Positions 27,652 through 36,664 of a stretch of DNA of 64,000 nucleotides are shown in pieces. Origin of the DNA: Erwinia typographi. Lineage in GTDB: Bacteria > Pseudomonadota > Gammaproteobacteria > Enterobacterales > Enterobacteriaceae. A program made the position numbers and the translations under genes. Position 1 is the first letter of the stretch. Each line of letters starts with the position of its first letter. The stretch lies in contig NZ_JRUQ01000038.1 in NCBI RefSeq assembly GCF_000773975.1, positions 60,236-124,235 on the forward strand, read 5' to 3'. Under the pieces are notes generated by a model. That model was not told where the DNA came from. It saw nothing but the letters and a program-made list of their open reading frames with translations, and made no database searches.

Positions 27652-27936
27652 TTAACGTGCAGTCGGACGAACCCAGCTGACTTTATCTTTGGTTTTCAAT
27701 TTCTGAATCAGTAAGGGACCAAGCATTAACGCGAGCAAAGTTATCACCATTACTGGCGTGGATTTGGTGAGATAGGCCATGACAAATCCCGCTGGAATAC
27801 CAACGATGGTTCCACCAACTACCAGCCCTTTCATGGTCTGCTGACTGACATAGCCTTTTACCCTCTCAGCACCACATCCCCTGCACACTGACACATGCTC
27901 CTGGACTTCTGTACCGCAAAATGGACATTCTGATAT
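27652..27936 (-). CDS. small zinc-ribbon membrane protein, apparent ATA start
   Basis: The 94-residue reading has an N-terminal zinc ribbon (CPFCG and CRGCG, eleven residues apart) followed by two hydrophobic segments (GLVVGGTIVGIPAGFVMAY and VMVITLLALMLGPLL) and a charged tail. The zinc ribbon is complete only if translation starts at 27936, where the codon is ATA, preceded by a GAGGA site eight bases upstream; relatives would be expected to begin MSECPFCG. The next usable start is GTG at 27894, which removes the first cysteine pair. It may be a recently mutated start. Function unknown. Confidence 0.5.
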   Translation of the reverse strand: MSECPFCGTEVQEHVSVCRGCGAERVKGYVSQQTMKGLVVGGTIVGIPAGFVMAYLTKSTPVMVITLLALMLGPLLIQKLKTKDKVSWVRPTAR

Positions 27937-28010
27937 GCTCTTTTCCTCGCCAGATTAACTCTAAGTAATTGATATAATTGATCTTAACAAAGGGCCTGTC
28001 ATATCGTTTT

Positions 28011-28162
28011 TATCGATCAAATCCATAACATTAGATATGTCATAAACTATCAAAATAAATATATCGATCGATTTAGACAATTAATAACCGATCAATAAGA
28101 GCTTATTGATTGTTATTATCTATTAAATATACAAATATCGATCAATTATACAGATCAATAAG
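28011..28162. repeat. cluster of ATCGATCAAT and ATCAATAAG repeats
   Basis: Three TATCGATC elements (near 28011, 28062 and 28136) and three ATCAATAAG elements occur in about 150 AT-rich bases. Two of the latter form an inverted repeat, ATCAATAAG-AG-CTTATTGAT at 28091-28110; the third is at 28154-28162. The TCGAT-rich AT sequence also resembles H-NS nucleation sites. It lies just upstream of the eagR-rhs module and could silence or regulate it. Confidence 0.45.
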
Positions 28163-28350
28163 TTAATGAAATGTGAGATTAGTTGACTGATTTTGCACTC
28201 CGAAAGCGGGCATCTGCTGAATCAGCCTGTTGCTGAACCGATACTTATCTCAGAACATTTACCTTCCATAAGTAAATGAAACCTCTGTATAGCAAGCTAT
28301 CTGACCCTGTGGCACACTTAAACCGTCCTGAAGCATACGGAAGCTGCTTA

Positions 28351-28788
28351 ATGCCTGATAATCTCCCTCTCTGCGTTTTTACCGAAGGCCGCATCACCCT
28401 TCCTGACCACTATCAGGATCGCACCGTTAACGTCTTCACCCTACCCGGTGAGAATACGCCTGCCTTTAACCTCTCCCGCGATACCCTCAGTGATGGTGAA
28501 GCGCTGGAAGACTATATCAACCGTCAGCTAACGCTGATGCATAAGCATCTTAAAGGCTGGAAACAGACCGAACGTGTTTCTATTGTGCTCGGCGATAACC
28601 TGTTACAGGGTGAATGTGTGCATGCCAGCTACCTGCGTGACGATAAGCGGGTCTTCCAGCAACAGGCGGTATTTAACACGTCTGAAAACCATATTCTGGT
28701 GTTCACTATGTCGTGCACCGCGATACTGACGGACGGGGACAGTCAACAATTTCAGGCGCTGCTTGCCAGCTTCTGTTTTAACACCTGA
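28351..28788 (+). CDS. EagR-type Rhs effector chaperone (DUF1795)
   Basis: The 145-residue protein has the DUF1795/DcrB-like fold: FTEGRITLPDHYQDRTVNVF at the start, a NLSRDTL segment, a YINRQLTLMHKHLKGWK helix and a FCF C-terminus. EagR proteins bind the N-terminal transmembrane segments of PAAR-Rhs effectors and load them onto VgrG for type VI secretion. The gene lies 18 bases before the rhs gene, the standard arrangement. The start at 28351 is preferred because it fits the family N-terminus and has a GGAAG site; the frame is open from an ATG at 28276 that has no site. Confidence 0.82.
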   Translation: MPDNLPLCVFTEGRITLPDHYQDRTVNVFTLPGENTPAFNLSRDTLSDGEALEDYINRQLTLMHKHLKGWKQTERVSIVLGDNLLQGECVHASYLRDDKRVFQQQAVFNTSENHILVFTMSCTAILTDGDSQQFQALLASFCFNT

Positions 28789-28806
28789 CAATTAAGGAAC
28801 GTTGTT

Positions 28807-31800
28807 ATGTTTGAAGCGGCACGCATGGGCGATGATATCGGCCATTCTCATGCGCTGGCAGGGATGATTGCCGGAACGCTTGTCGGTGGACTGATTGCTG
28901 CAGCGGGTGGTATCGCCGCAGGTGCGCTTATGGTGGCAGGTATCGGGGCGTCCTGTCTGGGTATTGGCGTGCTGCTGGTCGGGGCCAGCCTGGCGGTGGG
29001 GTATTTTACGGGCGAACTGGCAACGAAGGCCAGGGACAGCATTGCGGATGCCGGGGCCGCCAGTATGGAGAAGGAAGGCGTAATCGCCACCGGCTCGCAT
29101 AACGTGTTCATTAATGGCAGACCTGCCGCCATTGCCACTAACAGCATGGTGGAATGCACTAAGGACGGTGGCTCCCAGCAGATGGCCGAAGGCTCCTCAC
29201 GTGTCTATATTAACGGCCTGCCTGCTGCCCGCATCGGTGACCAGACCACCTGTGGCGGAAAGGTTATGACCGGTTCAGGCAACGTGCGCATTGGCGGTGA
29301 GCCGGAACAGACACTGCCGATACAGTCAGAAGTGCCAGAATGGCTCTATAAAGCGTCTGACCTGACGCTATTATTTGCAGGATTGCTCGGCGGAGCAGGT
29401 GGAGCCGCTAAGGCCGGGGCGTTGGCGAAGCTATTCAGTAAAATTCCCGGTATTAATAAGCTGGCCCGTATCGCCTGCCGCGCTGGCGTGCTGATGACCG
29501 GTGCCGCCGCCGTGGGCATAGTCGCGCGCCCGGTCGATATCGTCAGTGGGCAGAAGTTTCTCTCCGGTGATGACGAGCTGGACTTTATATTACCCTCCCG
29601 CCTGCCTGTACGCTGGCAGCGTTACTGGCGCAGTGGCAATCCCGGCGACAGCGTGCTGGGCCGTGGCTGGTCACTTTTCTGGGAAACCCGTCTTGAACGG
29701 TATCAGGACGGGCTGGTATGGCGTGCACCGTCCGGCGATTACGTGTCATTCCCTCTCGTGCCGAAAGGGAAGCGTACCTTCTGCGAAACCGAAAAACGCT
29801 GGCTGGAACACCATCAGGACGATACATGGTCAGTGTATGACATCAGCGGCGAGCGCTGGCATTACTCATCCCTGCGGGGCAATTCCCCTTCCCTGCCGCT
29901 GCGACTCACCGAACCCTGTGGTAACGATATTCTCTTTGACTGGAACGACGACGACAGGCTGCATGCGCTCACCGACAGCGCCGGGCAAAGCGTGGTCTGC
30001 CGCTACGTAACCGTCAGCGGACAGGTTCGCCTTGCCGGAGCCTGGCTGGACGATGAGATTTGTCTGGTCAGCTACAACTACGATGACAAGGCCAGGCTGA
30101 TTAGCGTCATCGGATGCGGCGGTCAGGTACGCCGCCGCTTTGGCTGGTATGACGACGGCGACGGCACGGATTTACTGCGCAGCCATGAGGACAGCAACGG
30201 TCTGTTGAACGAGTATCTCTGGCAGAGCCTTGACGGACTGCCCCGAGTAGTGGCATACCGCAACGGCGCAGGTGAGCAGCTTAATATTGATTACGATTTT
30301 GAAAACGGCACCCGACGCGCCACCCGCGAGGATGGCGTACAGGCACACTGGCTGGTTGACGACGATGACAATGTTGCACGTTTCACAGATTATGACGGTC
30401 GCCAGACCGTCTTCGTCTGTCGTGATGGCGAGTTGTGCGACATTATCCTGCCTGACGGAGCAATGCGGCGCAGTCAGTGGGACCGTTATGGCCGCCTCAC
30501 GTCAGAGACTGACCCGGCAGGCCGCACCACAGAGTACTACTGGTTCAGAAACACTGACCGCATCGCCCGCACGGTATATCCGGATTTGACCGCCACACAG
30601 GCGACGTATGACCTGAACGGTCGCCTGCTGTCGGAAACCGATGCGCTGAGTCACATCACCACGTACCACTATCCTGATAAAGAAGAAACGTTACCCGAAC
30701 GTATTACCGACGCAAACAGCGGAGACGTCCTGCTGGTGTGGAACCGCCAGGGACTGCTGACACAACGTACCGACTGCTCCGGCAGCGTGGCCCGCTTTAC
30801 GTATGACCGCTTCGGTCAGCTCCTGAGCAGTGAGGACGCAGAAGGCAACATCACACGCCGCGAATGGAACGATGCAGGCCAGCTCACAGCCGTTATTCGT
30901 GCCGATGGCAGTCAGGAAACGCTGCGGTGGAACGAACACGGACAGCTCACCGCCTGGCGTGACCCGCTGGAAAGCGACGTGCTCTGGACGTATAACCGCC
31001 TGGGGCAACCGCTCAGTCAGACCGGCCGCAACGGCATCATGCGCCGCTGGCACTATGATGCACGAGGCAATCTGCTGCGTCTGGAAAACGGCAACGGCGG
31101 TGAGTACCGGTTTACGTATGACCCGACCGGCCATCCTTTGAGCGAAGTCCGCCCGGACGATACATACCGGCAGATGGAATGGAATGAACGTGGACTGCTC
31201 ACCACGCTGATGGAAAATGGTAGACCGGACGATGATGGCGGCATCCCGCGACGCGCTCAGCAGTTCAGCTATGACAGCAGCGGCCTACTGACCATACGCA
31301 CTACCCGCGATGCTCAGTACCATTACCAGCATAACAACAGCGGGCAGCTTACCGGCCTGACACGCACGCCAACCGCCGAAGGTGTGGCGCTGGGAATGGA
31401 AGCGGATGAAATTCAGTTTACCTTTGATGCGGGAGGAAAACCGCTCAGTGAGCGGGGCAGTAATGGTGAACTGCATTACGACTATGACGCCCTGGACAAC
31501 CTCACTGCGCTGACCCTGCCCGGCGGGCAGCAGATAAGCTGGCTGCACTACGGTTCCGACCACGTCAGTGCCATCCGGTTCGGTCAGCAAGTCATCTCTG
31601 AATTTACCCGCGACCGCCTTCACCGGGAGGTGTCCCGCACTCAGGGAACCCGTGAACAGACCCGCCAGTATGACAGTCTGGGCAGGCGTACCCTGCAACG
31701 CAGTATCGGCGGATTAACGCCAGACCTGCCGGAACAGGCAATCTTCGAACGCGCCTTTAACTACACCGGGCGGGGAGAACTGTCAGACGTCAGTGACACA

Positions 31801-33021
31801 CTGCGTGGCAACACAATTTATGGCTATGATGAAGAAGGTCGTCTTCTCAAACATTACGAAGCCCGTCCGGGTCACAGCACCAGGACATTCCGCTACGACG
31901 CTGCGGATAACCTCCTGCCGGATGATGGCCTGCCTGCCCTGCCACTGACGGAGAATCGCCTGACGCACTGGCAAAATCTGTTTATGAAATACGACTGGTG
32001 GGGTAACCTCGTCAGTCGCCGAAGCGGCCTGTATCAGCAGTACTACCAGTACGACGCAGAAAACCGACTGATCAAAGCAGAAGGCACCGGCCCGGAAGGC
32101 CGGTTTACGGCACGCTACCACTATGACGTGCTGGGGAGACGCACCTGTAAAACGGTTACCACGCAACACGGCACCACGGAGACCCGCTTCCTCTGGCAGG
32201 GCTTACGACTGTTGCAGGAACAGCAGCAGAACGGACAGTGTCGGACATATATTTACGACCCGAACGAAACATACAGCCCGCTGGCGCGTGTTGACCACTT
32301 GTGTGACGAAAATAGCGGAGAGATTCTCTGGTTCAGTACCGATCTGAACGGTGCACCACTGGATATCACTGATGAACAGGGACAGCTCCGGTGGAGCGGA
32401 CATTACGGGAGCTTTGGTGAGGTTATCCGTCAGACAGAAGGCTTCCACAGATTCACGCAACAAACTGCCCTCGCTCATCAACCGCTGCGCTATGCCGGGC
32501 AGTACGCTGACAGTGAAACGGGTCTGCACTATAATCTTTTCAGGTATTACGACCCGCAGGTCGGACGTTTTACCGTTCAGGATCCGATTGGGCTTGCAGG
32601 TGGCTGGAATCTTTATCAATATGCTCCAAACCCTTTAATGTGGATAGACCCGCTAGGACTATCAAGTTGTAGCGGGGAACAAAAACTTTACCGTGGTGTA
32701 AGTGCAAAACATCCAGAAATTGAGAATGCTAAAAAGGGTATTGTTAAACCTGCTAAACCTGACGCGGACCTTACTCCGGAGCAACATGCTGAGGGCGGAA
32801 TGACAGGGGAAAGTCAATATGTTTCCTGGACACCAAACAAGGATATGGCTTTGCAACACGCCATGAAGGAAGGGTCAGGTGGTGTTCTACTTGAAGTACC
32901 TACTGGTGCGCCTCCTGATGGGGCTGGATGGTCGTGGGGATGGAGTCATATTAATCAATGGAATGAAATTGAAATGCTTCAAATGGGAACACGTACAGGT
33001 GCCAAGGTAACAACTCTATGA
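28807..33021 (+). CDS. rhs: PAAR-Rhs polymorphic effector with probable ADP-ribosyltransferase tip
   Basis: The 1404-residue protein begins with an AARMGDDIGHSH pre-PAAR motif and hydrophobic segments (residues 15-70), then a PAAR domain rich in NVFINGRPAA and RVYINGLPAARIGD elements. A long Rhs/YD-repeat shell follows, ending at DPIGLAGG (from residue 1259) and DPLGL (1281-1285), the usual cleavage boundary. The variable tip of about 119 residues has LYRGV with Arg1296, YVSWT with Ser1340 and a late E-I-E (Glu1387, Glu1389). That order fits the R-S-ExE class of ADP-ribosyltransferases. It would be fired by a type VI system, of which no structural genes are seen here. The gene has a good AAGGA site and overlaps its immunity gene by four bases. 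Confidence 0.88.
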   Translation: MFEAARMGDDIGHSHALAGMIAGTLVGGLIAAAGGIAAGALMVAGIGASCLGIGVLLVGASLAVGYFTGELATKARDSIADAGAASMEKEGVIATGSHNVFINGRPAAIATNSMVECTKDGGSQQMAEGSSRVYINGLPAARIGDQTTCGGKVMTGSGNVRIGGEPEQTLPIQSEVPEWLYKASDLTLLFAGLLGGAGGAAKAGALAKLFSKIPGINKLARIACRAGVLMTGAAAVGIVARPVDIVSGQKFLSGDDELDFILPSRLPVRWQRYWRSGNPGDSVLGRGWSLFWETRLERYQDGLVWRAPSGDYVSFPLVPKGKRTFCETEKRWLEHHQDDTWSVYDISGERWHYSSLRGNSPSLPLRLTEPCGNDILFDWNDDDRLHALTDSAGQSVVCRYVTVSGQVRLAGAWLDDEICLVSYNYDDKARLISVIGCGGQVRRRFGWYDDGDGTDLLRSHEDSNGLLNEYLWQSLDGLPRVVAYRNGAGEQLNIDYDFENGTRRATREDGVQAHWLVDDDDNVARFTDYDGRQTVFVCRDGELCDIILPDGAMRRSQWDRYGRLTSETDPAGRTTEYYWFRNTDRIARTVYPDLTATQATYDLNGRLLSETDALSHITTYHYPDKEETLPERITDANSGDVLLVWNRQGLLTQRTDCSGSVARFTYDRFGQLLSSEDAEGNITRREWNDAGQLTAVIRADGSQETLRWNEHGQLTAWRDPLESDVLWTYNRLGQPLSQTGRNGIMRRWHYDARGNLLRLENGNGGEYRFTYDPTGHPLSEVRPDDTYRQMEWNERGLLTTLMENGRPDDDGGIPRRAQQFSYDSSGLLTIRTTRDAQYHYQHNNSGQLTGLTRTPTAEGVALGMEADEIQFTFDAGGKPLSERGSNGELHYDYDALDNLTALTLPGGQQISWLHYGSDHVSAIRFGQQVISEFTRDRLHREVSRTQGTREQTRQYDSLGRRTLQRSIGGLTPDLPEQAIFERAFNYTGRGELSDVSDTLRGNTIYGYDEEGRLLKHYEARPGHSTRTFRYDAADNLLPDDGLPALPLTENRLTHWQNLFMKYDWWGNLVSRRSGLYQQYYQYDAENRLIKAEGTGPEGRFTARYHYDVLGRRTCKTVTTQHGTTETRFLWQGLRLLQEQQQNGQCRTYIYDPNETYSPLARVDHLCDENSGEILWFSTDLNGAPLDITDEQGQLRWSGHYGSFGEVIRQTEGFHRFTQQTALAHQPLRYAGQYADSETGLHYNLFRYYDPQVGRFTVQDPIGLAGGWNLYQYAPNPLMWIDPLGLSSCSGEQKLYRGVSAKHPEIENAKKGIVKPAKPDADLTPEQHAEGGMTGESQYVSWTPNKDMALQHAMKEGSGGVLLEVPTGAPPDGAGWSWGWSHINQWNEIEMLQMGTRTGAKVTTL

Positions 33022-33437
33022 GAAACAAAGTAGATTCAATTAATTATTTAATAAAGTTATTAAATGAAAATGATGAGAAGGTGTGGATGAAGACGCTGCA
33101 CAATCTATTATCTTCACCTGACATTGAAGAAATACCTAACAATCCTGAGGTAAGTAGAGCTGATTTCTTTTTGAATTTGTCAAAAACAAGATTAAAAATG
33201 GCCATGAAAAATAAAACCTCCATTTTTGGCCTTAATGATTTAATTTTTACTTTAGAAAAACTACCTGCTGATACATTAGTAGAAAGATATGGCTTAAAGA
33301 GCAAAAAATACTTCGGTGATTGTTTTGTCATTGAAAAAAACATCATTGGTTGTGGCTTTGTGATTAACGGTCATACATACTCATTCTCGCATTCCACATC
33401 TGAATATTACGTTGACGGAATTAAAAAAGTTAAATAA
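33018..33437 (+). CDS. putative immunity protein for the Rhs toxin
   Basis: The 139-residue soluble protein overlaps the rhs stop by four bases (ATGA), the usual place of the cognate immunity gene. It is AT-rich and not recognised as a named family. It is mostly helical in the first half (SINYLIKLLNENDEKVWMKTLHN, with a segment that includes DIEEIPNNPEV), followed by a beta-rich end (CGFVINGHTYSFSHS). The role is inferred only from position behind the toxin tip. Confidence 0.6.
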   Translation: MRNKVDSINYLIKLLNENDEKVWMKTLHNLLSSPDIEEIPNNPEVSRADFFLNLSKTRLKMAMKNKTSIFGLNDLIFTLEKLPADTLVERYGLKSKKYFGDCFVIEKNIIGCGFVINGHTYSFSHSTSEYYVDGIKKVK

Positions 33438-33530
33438 AAAAAAGAAAAACAAACGTACCCCAAAAAACATATGAACTGCATATTAAAAATTTTTTCGTAT
33501 CATGGATAAGGGCTCGAAGTTTTCTCCCGT

Positions 33531-33674
33531 ATTACCGAGACCCGCTTCCTCTGGCAGGGCTTGCGACTGTTGCAGGAACAACAGCAGAACAGTAAATGCC
33601 AGACATATCTTTACGACCCGAACGAGAAATACAGCCTGCTGGCGCGTGTTGACCATTTTAGTGAAGAAAACTGA
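33531..33674 (+). pseudogene. displaced rhs core fragment
   Basis: Forty-seven codons (TETRFLWQGLRLLQEQQQN ... ARVDHFSEEN) repeat the rhs core at about 32176-32313 with scattered differences, then meet a stop. There is no start or ribosome-binding site. It is a left-over of an earlier recombination or tip exchange at the locus. The rest of 33438-33871 shows no gene. Confidence 0.75.
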
Positions 33675-33871
33675 GGATTTAGACAGACGTTAGTCTCGCG
33701 AAGGCAATCACTTGCAATCCAAATAGCAAATACTTTGTAATCTTCGTGAAGCCATCATTCTACTTTAATTCTTTTATCGAGGGTTATTTTTTTAAAATAT
33801 ATGATTTAACAAATGACAGACGATCACCATTAAATATGAAATCAGGATTAATAAAATAAGAGTTCTGAACT

Positions 33872-34066
33872 TTAGGATTTTCTCCATTGCATTAATCTGC
33901 AGACTGGTAAGCCCCCCCCCATACCGGCAATAAAATCGTTATATTCCTCATCCGTCCAGGCCATAACTCTGGCTATTTCTGGGAATTTTTCTTTCGGTAT
34001 ATCAATTTCGAAAACGAGTAGTTCGTCTACTCGCTCGAAGGCTTCAACAGTATAAATAATAGTCAT
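33872..34066 (-). CDS. putative immunity protein, C-terminus altered at a G9 tract
   Basis: The 64-residue reading begins MTIIYTVEAFERVDELLVFEIDIP, then WTDEEYNDF, which I associate with small proteins (DUF7683-like) placed behind colicin-E3-type toxins. A run of nine G residues (33912-33920, shown as C on the plus strand) lies just after AGMG. In the present frame the tail is GLPVCRLMQWRKS. If the tract had one more or two fewer G, it would read GLTSLQINAMEKIL, a better family-like ending. The ATG overlaps the end of the Hcp-toxin reading (ATGA), as expected for a toxin-immunity pair. It is probably a damaged or phase-variable immunity gene. Confidence 0.5.
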   Translation of the reverse strand: MTIIYTVEAFERVDELLVFEIDIPKEKFPEIARVMAWTDEEYNDFIAGMGGGLPVCRLMQWRKS

Positions 34067-34454
34067 TTTTCTACCTTTCTGGTCGGATCCGCTGGTTTAG
34101 TTTGTTCACCTGTTTCTGGGGCAAACTCTCCTAAATGGTTGCGCCATGAACGGTCATACATTTCAATCGTACCGTGCTATGAATCCCATTCATAAATAAG
34201 TCCTTTAGAATCTTTCCATCTTGAACATAATGAACCGCCCCCTTAATTGGCGTCTTTTTCTTAGCTGGTTTAGCATCCGGGAACGCAGGTAATGGAGGAC
34301 TACCTTTTGGTGATGCATGGTATTTATAATCTGTAGATACGAAGTGGGCCAACGCGGTGATCTCTATGCTTCCCTCACGTTGATGTGCGTCTACAGATCC
34401 TTTGACGGGGTTTCCGCCATCGTCCTTTAACCATAAATAAACAGGTATAGCCAT
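34063..34454 (-). pseudogene. broken Hcp-colicin E3-type ribonuclease effector
   Basis: The start MAIPVYLWLKDDGGNPVKGS is the N-terminus of Hcp, the type VI tube protein. Most of the Hcp domain is missing, and after about 60 residues a linker DAKPAKKKTPIKG leads to a toxin domain. That domain appears only after a one-base frameshift near 34245: RWKDSKGLIYEWDS, then an amber TAG, then HGTIEMYDRSWRNHLGEF and GEQTKPADPTRKVEK. This matches the colicin E3 16S-rRNase domain (YEWDSQHGELE ... LGSFDPKTG), including the catalytic Asp, His and second Glu. The TAG falls where E3 has Gln (CAG), so one C-to-T change explains it. The end overlaps the putative immunity gene. Confidence 0.75.
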
Positions 34455-34965
34455 TCAGCGAACTCCTTTTCCGTGACAGAGAGGATAATTATTTCCTTCC
34501 CTTCCTATATGAATTAATCACCATTTGAAGTTTATTGATATACATTAAAAAATCATCATTTTGATTTTCTTTTTAAAAGAAAGTATTTTCCCGTGCGATG
34601 CCGATTTTTTCTGTCACAGAGCCCATATTTTCACCTTGCAGGATAAGCGTCAGGATAGCAAAAAAATATTTCATTAAAAAAGGTGGGCATTCTGGCGGTC
34701 TTGATAGCGAATGCATTCTGATTTAGCTTTTTTATTAGCCAGTTACTGGCTAAGGCGATCCCAGTCAGATGAACCAAATTTATGTTTTCATGCATCTTCA
34801 CGAATATTTATACGATGTAGATTCAAAAAGTTAGTCTGAAAGACTTCCTGATGCATTTTCATTTCCCCCTCCGCATCGGGCAAGAAAGAATCCCACCTCG
34901 GCTTAGAGGCTTATCCCGATGTTTCTCTGGCTTACGCCCCACAGCAACGTGACGGCATACGCAGG
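34455..34965. other. AT-rich intergenic region
   Basis: Just over 500 bases between the broken hcp gene and the quinone oxidoreductase end. It is AT-rich, with scattered T tracts. I see no gene, tRNA, repeat or insertion-sequence end. Confidence 0.35.
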
Positions 34966-35925
34966 CTATGGCTTCATAACGATGCGGCCAAGCGGTTTCG
35001 TTGTCTCGGCGAATTCGTGGGCCGCGGCAGCATTGGCCAGGGGGAAGATGCGGTCAATGACAACCTTAATGCGCCCAGCTGCTACAGCCTGCAACATGTC
35101 GTCCACACTTGCCCGAACTCCGGGCCTTTCAAAAAGGGGTCCCATGAATACCCCCATGAGTGTCTGGTTAGACTGCATTGGCGGCCACAAGTCGACAGTC
35201 AGGCTGCCACCGCCCGCATTACCGACGAAGACGAGACGTCCTTCCGGAGCGAGTGCAGAAAGCGAAGCAGGCAACGTCGTCCCCACCGGATCGATGACGA
35301 GGTCAACACCGGCGCCATGGGTATACTGTCGAACATTGTCCACGACGTTATTCTCCGCACGATCCACGACATGATCGGCACCAAGTTCAAGCAACCGGCT
35401 TCTTCGCTGCGTTCCGCTTGCCACGGCGATGACCGTCGCGCCTGCTTGTGAGGCAAGCTGAACGGCCGCGAGCCCTACGCCACCAGCTGCTGCCTGAATA
35501 AGGACTGTTTCTCCGTGCCGGAGCATACCTCGTGTGAAAAGGCAATGATGCGCGGTTCCGAAAGAAATCGGTAACACCGCCGCTTCTGTCGTATCCACCC
35601 CACCGGGTATAAGCCAGGTTCGTTCTGCGGGCACAGCCCAACGTTCCGCATGTGATCCCTGCAGGTTAAAAGCCGTGACTCTGTCCCCAATCGTACGGCT
35701 ACGGACTTTCGATCCGACGGCAACAACTGTGCCCGCGGCCGCGTAGCCGACAATCCATGAAGGAAAAGGCGGCGGAGTTGAACGGCGGTTGATCAGATCT
35801 CCCCCTTCAATCGAGATAGCCTCAACAGAAATCAGGATGTCGTCAGGCCCGGTGATCGGATCTGGGATATCGACATATTTCAGGACGCCGGGAGCGCCTT
35901 GCACGTCATAAACCGCTGCTTTCAT
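34966..35925 (-). CDS. NADPH:quinone oxidoreductase-like MDR protein
   Basis: The 319-residue protein is a zinc-independent medium-chain dehydrogenase/reductase. It has an N-terminal GroES-like domain (GYAAAGTVVAVGSKV, IGDRV) and a nucleotide-binding domain with AAAGGVGLAAVQLA and a DPVGTTLPASL segment. The zinc-ligand cysteines of alcohol dehydrogenases are absent, in keeping with quinone oxidoreductases or enoyl reductases. It would transfer hydride from NADPH to a quinone or enone. It stands alone between decayed genes, so context gives no substrate. It looks intact. Confidence 0.85.
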   Translation of the reverse strand: MKAAVYDVQGAPGVLKYVDIPDPITGPDDILISVEAISIEGGDLINRRSTPPPFPSWIVGYAAAGTVVAVGSKVRSRTIGDRVTAFNLQGSHAERWAVPAERTWLIPGGVDTTEAAVLPISFGTAHHCLFTRGMLRHGETVLIQAAAGGVGLAAVQLASQAGATVIAVASGTQRRSRLLELGADHVVDRAENNVVDNVRQYTHGAGVDLVIDPVGTTLPASLSALAPEGRLVFVGNAGGGSLTVDLWPPMQSNQTLMGVFMGPLFERPGVRASVDDMLQAVAAGRIKVVIDRIFPLANAAAAHEFAETTKPLGRIVMKP

Positions 35926-36074
35926 AAATTTTCCTCTGTCTCATCAGTAAATCCAGACCAGTCTGGCAAACCATCCCGATCCGGCATTTAGCACGTCAGA
36001 AATCTCTCTGTTGCCTCTACAGGCAGCGCGGGCTGACCTGTTAAATTTTCGACTGGCGGAAAGATCCGTAACGC

Positions 36075-36230
36075 TCAGGGCAGCCAGGCGATCACCTTAA
36101 TCTTAAACTTAAATCTGTAAAGCCACGTCACACCGATCCCGGTCAACGTAGGGTAAGGCGCTTCCCCCCAATATTCTGGCAGGATACTCCAGATAGCGTC
36201 GAGGTTACCGTAATCCGAAACAGCAGATGC
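36075..36230 (-). pseudogene. C-terminal fragment of a RidA-family gene
   Basis: A short reading ending in YPTLTGIGVTWLYRF then KIKVIAWLP matches the C-terminus of RidA/YjgF-type proteins (enamine deaminases). An LDAIWSILPEYWGE segment precedes it. The N-terminal half is missing and no ribosome-binding site is seen; the fragment abuts the hutW fragment on the other strand. Confidence 0.55.
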
Positions 36231-36257
36231 GACGGGGACTGTCCCCTTCCCGGACCT

Positions 36258-36662
36258 GTTATATTCAGACGCAATACCAACCATCAGCAGCAAGAGATTT
36301 GGGGCAACGCCTGGATCGGCGAGCGTAACCTCGCGAGCTGGTATACGGCGGTCAACTCTGGGGAAAAACCGCTAATGATGATGATGCAAACTCAGGAAAG
36401 CGCTTTCCAGTGGCGACATATACTCCAGTCGGGTATCGAAACCGCCCGCGTACCGCTAGAAGAATTGACATCACGCGCCAGAGAGCTGACCCCACTTCTG
36501 GACCAGTGGCATCGGGCCGGTCTGACCAAAGATGCTTCCACTTGCCTGCGCCTGACCGATGAAGGGCGATTCTGGGCGAGCAATATCCTGCTGTCACTAC
36601 AGGAACTAATCCAGGCACTGAATACCCCGACCAGCGGAACAGGAATCCCCGTAAGGAATTGT
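36258..36662 (+). pseudogene. hutW: C-terminal fragment of haem-utilisation radical SAM gene hutW
   Basis: About 135 codons in one frame (from around an IFRRNTNHQQQEIWGN segment through TARVPLEELTSRARE to LTDEGRFWASNILLSLQ) match the C-terminal part of HutW/ChuW, a HemN-like radical-SAM enzyme that opens haem anaerobically. The catalytic N-terminal two thirds with the CxxxCxxC cluster are gone. The stop TAA overlaps the ATG of hutX (TAATG), so the original operon junction is preserved. The left edge coincides with the RidA fragment, marking a deletion or insertion breakpoint. Confidence 0.7.
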
Positions 36663-36664
36663 TA

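Noticed and set aside
27937..28275. CRISPR array in the repeat-rich AT region
   Set aside because: The repeats are 8-10 bases, irregularly spaced and partly inverted, with no uniform spacers and no cas genes.
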